A stretch of DNA of 64,000 nucleotides, taken from NCBI RefSeq assembly GCF_038049935.1, contig NZ_CP145886.1, positions 3,170,501 through 3,234,500 of the forward strand. Direction: 5' to 3'. Position 1 is the first letter of the stretch. Every line of letters begins with the position of its first letter. The notes under the pieces are model-generated. The model searched no databases and was not told the DNA's origin. It saw only the letters and a program-made list of their open reading frames with translations. A program made the translations under genes and the position numbers. This document shows positions 62,875 to 64,000 of this stretch, in pieces. The DNA comes from Rossellomorea sp. y25 (lineage in GTDB: Bacteria > Bacillota > Bacilli > Bacillales > Bacillaceae_B).

Positions 62875-64000
62875 TTACTTTTTTCTGTAATTTTTTAATT
62901 CATTCAGAAGATATGGTTTTACCTCAGATAGAAAATACAAAGAACCTGTTATGAGCAGTACTTCATTTTCTTTCAGCCCCGGGATCTTCTCTTGAAGAAA
63001 CTCTTTCCAACGAGAAACTTTAACCTTATCAGGATGGGAAGATAATCCGTAAAGCTCTTCAGCTGATGCCACTCTTGGAAAGTCAAAGGTCGTGAACCCG
63101 ATCGCATCCACTGCTTCTTCAAGATGAGAAATCATCGGCCGTAAGTCTTTGTCATTCAATGCGGAAAATAGAACCGTCACCCTCTTCTCCATAAAGCGAT
63201 CCTGTATGGTTTTCACCAAGGCGCTAATTCCTTCAGGGTTATGAGCACCATCGATGTATATTTCAGGTTTATCTGAAAGGAGTTCCATCCTCCCCGGCCA
63301 TGATGACTTTTTCAATCCAGCATTTATGTGTGTTCCTTCTACATTTATGACATGCTCTTCAGAAAGCAGCTCAATTACCTTTATGGCAAGTGCGGCATTG
63401 TTCATTTGGTGAGTACCTATCATCGCAAGCTCGTACGTTTCATGTAAAGAAGGTGAATGATAGGAAAATTTTTCACCTTTTTCAAGGATCGAAAGACGTT
63501 CCACTGAGAAATCCTTTCCAAGTTCAAATAGATCGCTATCCATTTCTAATGCTCTACCTTTTATCACATCCGCCGCTTCTTTTTGGTGGACCCCTGCTAT
63601 GACAGGAACGGAACGCTTGATGATACCGGCTTTCTCATAGGCGATGTCTTCTAATCTGCTTCCTAAAAATTGCATATGATCAAGGCCGATACTCGTTATG
63701 ACTGAAACCATCGGGGTGATGACATTCGTTGAATCGAGTCTTCCACCAAGTCCAACCTCATAAAGGACGAGATCGACCGGTTTCATTTCGGCAAAATAAT
63801 AAAAGCTCATGGCTGTAATGACCTCGAATTCAGAAGGACTTCCCCATTCTGATTGTTCCATGCTCTCGGCAATGGGCTTTATTTTCTCCACAAGAAAAGT
63901 TAAGTCCTCATCTGAAACAGGATCTCCATTGATACTGATTCTTTCATTAAAACGTTCAAAGTATGGAGAAGTAAAGGTGCCTACAGAATACCCTGCTTCC
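62875..64000 (-). CDS. folC: Folylpolyglutamate synthase (partial, 5' end outside window)
   Basis: The frame is open to the window edge. Codons before the first in-frame ATG read AGYSVGTFTSPYFERFNERI, a FolC signature, so the real start lies beyond 64000. Later motifs: LGGRLDSTNVI, TSIGLDHMQFLG, EKAGIIKR, SWPGRMELL, DGAHNPEGI. Adds glutamate to folates. Confidence 0.95.
   Translation of the reverse strand, partial: EAGYSVGTFTSPYFERFNERISINGDPVSDEDLTFLVEKIKPIAESMEQSEWGSPSEFEVITAMSFYYFAEMKPVDLVLYEVGLGGRLDSTNVITPMVSVITSIGLDHMQFLGSRLEDIAYEKAGIIKRSVPVIAGVHQKEAADVIKGRALEMDSDLFELGKDFSVERLSILEKGEKFSYHSPSLHETYELAMIGTHQMNNAALAIKVIELLSEEHVINVEGTHINAGLKKSSWPGRMELLSDKPEIYIDGAHNPEGISALVKTIQDRFMEKRVTVLFSALNDKDLRPMISHLEEAVDAIGFTTFDFPRVASAEELYGLSSHPDKVKVSRWKEFLQEKIPGLKENEVLLITGSLYFLSEVKPYLLNELKNYRKK

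Overview
The window is a chromosomal segment of an endospore-forming Bacillaceae bacterium. The backbone gene order (niaR, pheA, pheB, obg, spo0B, rpmA, prp, rplU, rng, spoIVFB, spoIVFA, minD, minC, mreD, mreC, mreB, radC, maf, spoIIB, comC, folC) follows the order known from Bacillus subtilis, with two interruptions. Three stage-specific sporulation proteins (Spo0B, SpoIVFA/B, SpoIIB) support a spore former. The genus cannot be fixed from sequence alone.

Left arm (1-14130): NAD and phenylalanine regulators and enzymes, the Obg GTPase, the L27/Prp/L21 ribosomal cluster with its L21 leader, an RNase G/E that B. subtilis lacks, and the SpoIVF, Min and Mre cell-shape/division genes. Between spo0B and rpmA lies a 0.7 kb non-coding stretch with two arrays of short A/T-rich repeats spaced 20-21 bp apart.

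Prophage (about 14131-49882, 35,752 bp): an HK97-type siphovirus prophage splits radC. Its two ends carry 14-bp inverted arms. Joining the ends rebuilds a 46-bp, nearly perfectly dyad-symmetric attP centred on a CA dinucleotide, and joining the host halves restores the RadC reading frame ([11 protein letters not shown]). From right to left it holds a large serine integrase, a LexA-like repressor with 16-bp operators placed in the promoter spacers, early genes, recombination (SbcC-like ATPase, RecT), replication (DnaD-like initiator with 11-bp iterons, helicase loader, DnaB), ArpU, accessory membrane genes including a SLATT-like protein, packaging, head, tail (with a -1 frameshift chaperone), an SGNH-esterase receptor-binding protein, a Wzy/O-antigen-ligase-like membrane protein, an HxH-repeat tail spike, lysis genes, and an FtsK-like translocase / replication-relaxation / HTH module next to attL.

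Right arm (49883-64000): the 5' part of radC, maf, spoIIB, then a type IV pilus cluster (pilB, pilT, pilC, pilin, prepilin peptidase comC/pilD, pilM, pilN, pilO) led by a VanW-domain gene, then a membrane GAF-GGDEF diguanylate cyclase and a partial folC. PilB has an MshEN-type N-terminus (a known c-di-GMP-binding fold), so the neighbouring cyclase may control the pilus.

Most plausible new biology: the radC-splitting serine integrase site, the operator-in-spacer lysogeny switch with an extra operator inside a coding region, the accessory genes (SLATT-like protein, 226-aa membrane protein, plus-strand 126-aa gene, Wzy-like protein), and the 20.5-bp periodic arrays beside spo0B.
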